A stretch of DNA of 7,190 nucleotides. It comes from Clostridia bacterium (GTDB lineage Bacteria; Bacillota; Clostridia; Christensenellales; Borkfalkiaceae). The notes beneath the pieces were generated by a model. The model saw only the letters and a program-made list of their open reading frames with translations. It made no database searches and was not told the DNA's origin. Location of the stretch: the NCBI GenBank assembly GCA_029071285.1, contig JAIEAS010000179.1, forward strand, positions 4,588 to 11,777, given 5' to 3'. Below, piece by piece: positions 6,447 through 7,190 of the stretch (position 1 is the stretch's first letter; each line of letters begins with the position of its first letter). Both the position numbers and the translations under genes were made by a program.

Positions 6447-7190
6447 TACTCTGCTCCGTCAACCTCTTCAGCCGTTTCAACTTCTGCCTCGTCTTCAACA
6501 GCATGCTCAATATCAAGCTTACGCGCCGCAGATTCGCTCTTTACGTCAATTTTCCAACCAGTAAGTCTTACTGCAAGACGGGCGTTCTGTCCGTCCTTAC
6601 CGATTGCAAGCGAAAGCTTATCGTCGGGAACTACTGCCATTGCAGTATTTTCGCCGTCAAGCTGGGTAACGGAAATGACCTTTGCGGGCGATAAAGATTT
6701 TGCGATAAATTCCAAAGGATTTTCCGACCAAGGGATAATATCGATTTTTTCGCCCTTTAATTCTTCAACGATTGAGTTAACTCTTGCGCCTTTGTTGCCC
6801 ACGCACGCGCCTATTGCGTCAACTCTGGGGTCTGCCGCATAAATAGCGATTTTGGTTCTTGCGCCTGCTTCGCGGCTGACTTCCTTTATGATTACGGTAC
6901 CCTGCTTAATTTCGGGTACTTCTTCTTCAAAAAGCTTTCTTACGAGTCCTGCGGAAGCGCGGCTTACAAGCACCTGCGCACCGCGGAATCCGTTTTTAAC
7001 CTTTTTAACGAATACTTTAAGTTTATCGTTTACGTTATATTTTTCTCCGGGGACCTGATCGGAAGGAAGCATTAAGCCCTCTACCTGACCTTTGCCAAGC
7101 TCTATATAAACGTTTTTAGCGTCGATTTTTCTGACTACGCCGACAAGCAGCTCGCCTTCTTTGTCGGAAAATTCGTTTACGGCTGCGTCT
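6446..7190 (-). CDS. nusA: Transcription termination/antitermination factor NusA, 5' end missing
   Basis: NusA binds RNA polymerase and nascent RNA, and it modulates pausing, termination and antitermination. The frame is open to the window edge, giving 247 visible residues; an ATG at 7072 is internal, because the 39 residues before it belong to the S1 domain. The visible part starts at about residue 130 of a typical NusA. It has the S1 domain (about 1-77 of the fragment, with GELLVGVV and ELGKGQVEGLMLP), then KH1 with GNKG (131-134) and VEELKGEKIDII, and KH2 with AIGKDGQNARLA (195-206) and TGWKIDVKSE. It ends in an acidic tail of about 20 residues with no C-terminal helix-hairpin repeats, as in Bacillota. 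The N-terminal polymerase-binding domain is off the window. Confidence 0.97.
   Translation of the reverse strand, partial: DAAVNEFSDKEGELLVGVVRKIDAKNVYIELGKGQVEGLMLPSDQVPGEKYNVNDKLKVFVKKVKNGFRGAQVLVSRASAGLVRKLFEEEVPEIKQGTVIIKEVSREAGARTKIAIYAADPRVDAIGACVGNKGARVNSIVEELKGEKIDIIPWSENPLEFIAKSLSPAKVISVTQLDGENTAMAVVPDDKLSLAIGKDGQNARLAVRLTGWKIDVKSESAARKLDIEHAVEDEAEVETAEEVDGAE

Noticed and set aside
6446..7072. ATG at 7072 as the start of a short NusA-like gene
   Set aside because: The 39 codons upstream continue in frame to the window edge and encode the first part of the NusA S1 domain, so this Met is internal.
1..7190. Promoters, terminators, riboswitches, tRNA genes, CRISPR arrays or mobile elements, including an FMN riboswitch near ribF
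   Set aside because: Every base belongs to a coding frame except gaps of three and eight bases. I saw no hairpin with a U-run, no array-like repeats and no inverted-repeat-bounded insert.

Overview
The window is one uninterrupted run of eight co-directional genes, all on the minus strand. It is the nusA-infB translation/transcription operon of a bacterium. Read in the direction of transcription (high to low coordinates) the order is nusA (5' part off the window edge), ylxR/rnpM, ylxQ (L7Ae-like), infB, rbfA, nrnA, truB, ribF, and the start of an endonuclease IV-like TIM-barrel gene that runs off the low-coordinate edge. The set nusA-ylxR-ylxQ-infB-rbfA-truB-ribF and the short NusA with no C-terminal repeats point to the Bacillota. 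The nrnA between rbfA and truB is the arrangement usual in Clostridia. Base composition looks moderate (mid-40s % GC by eye), and TAA, TAG and TGA are all used as stops, so nothing suggests a recoded genetic code. An uncultured, probably gut-type Clostridia lineage is my guess; genus cannot be told from this.

Packing is extreme. Neighbouring genes either overlap (by 1, 14, 11, 4, 7 and 4 bases) or are separated by 3 or 8 bases. There is no intergenic stretch long enough for a promoter, riboswitch or terminator, so the whole cluster probably belongs to one transcript started upstream of nusA, outside the window. Several junctions (ATGA overlaps at nrnA/truB and ribF/endonuclease) suggest translational coupling.

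Functionally, the right half (6446-7190) is NusA, which couples transcription pausing and antitermination to RNA binding. At 5864-6446 are two small RNA-binding proteins, YlxR/RnpM and YlxQ. At 3404-5860 is initiation factor IF2, which brings initiator tRNA to the 30S subunit. At 3027-3395 is the 30S maturation factor RbfA. At 2072-3037 is NrnA, which removes oligoribonucleotides and pAp. At 1227-2075 is TruB, which makes pseudouridine 55 in tRNA. At 331-1233 is RibF, which makes FMN and FAD. The first 334 bases encode the N-terminal 111 residues of a probable AP endonuclease-like protein, which is an unexpected passenger.

I see no mobile element, CRISPR array, RNA gene or novel defence-type system. 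The points most worth a second look are the endonuclease-like gene coupled to ribF, a divergent FMN adenylyltransferase half of RibF, cysteine-rich YlxR and YlxQ, the TTG start of ylxQ with its ribosome binding site inside ylxR, and a possible internal start in infB.
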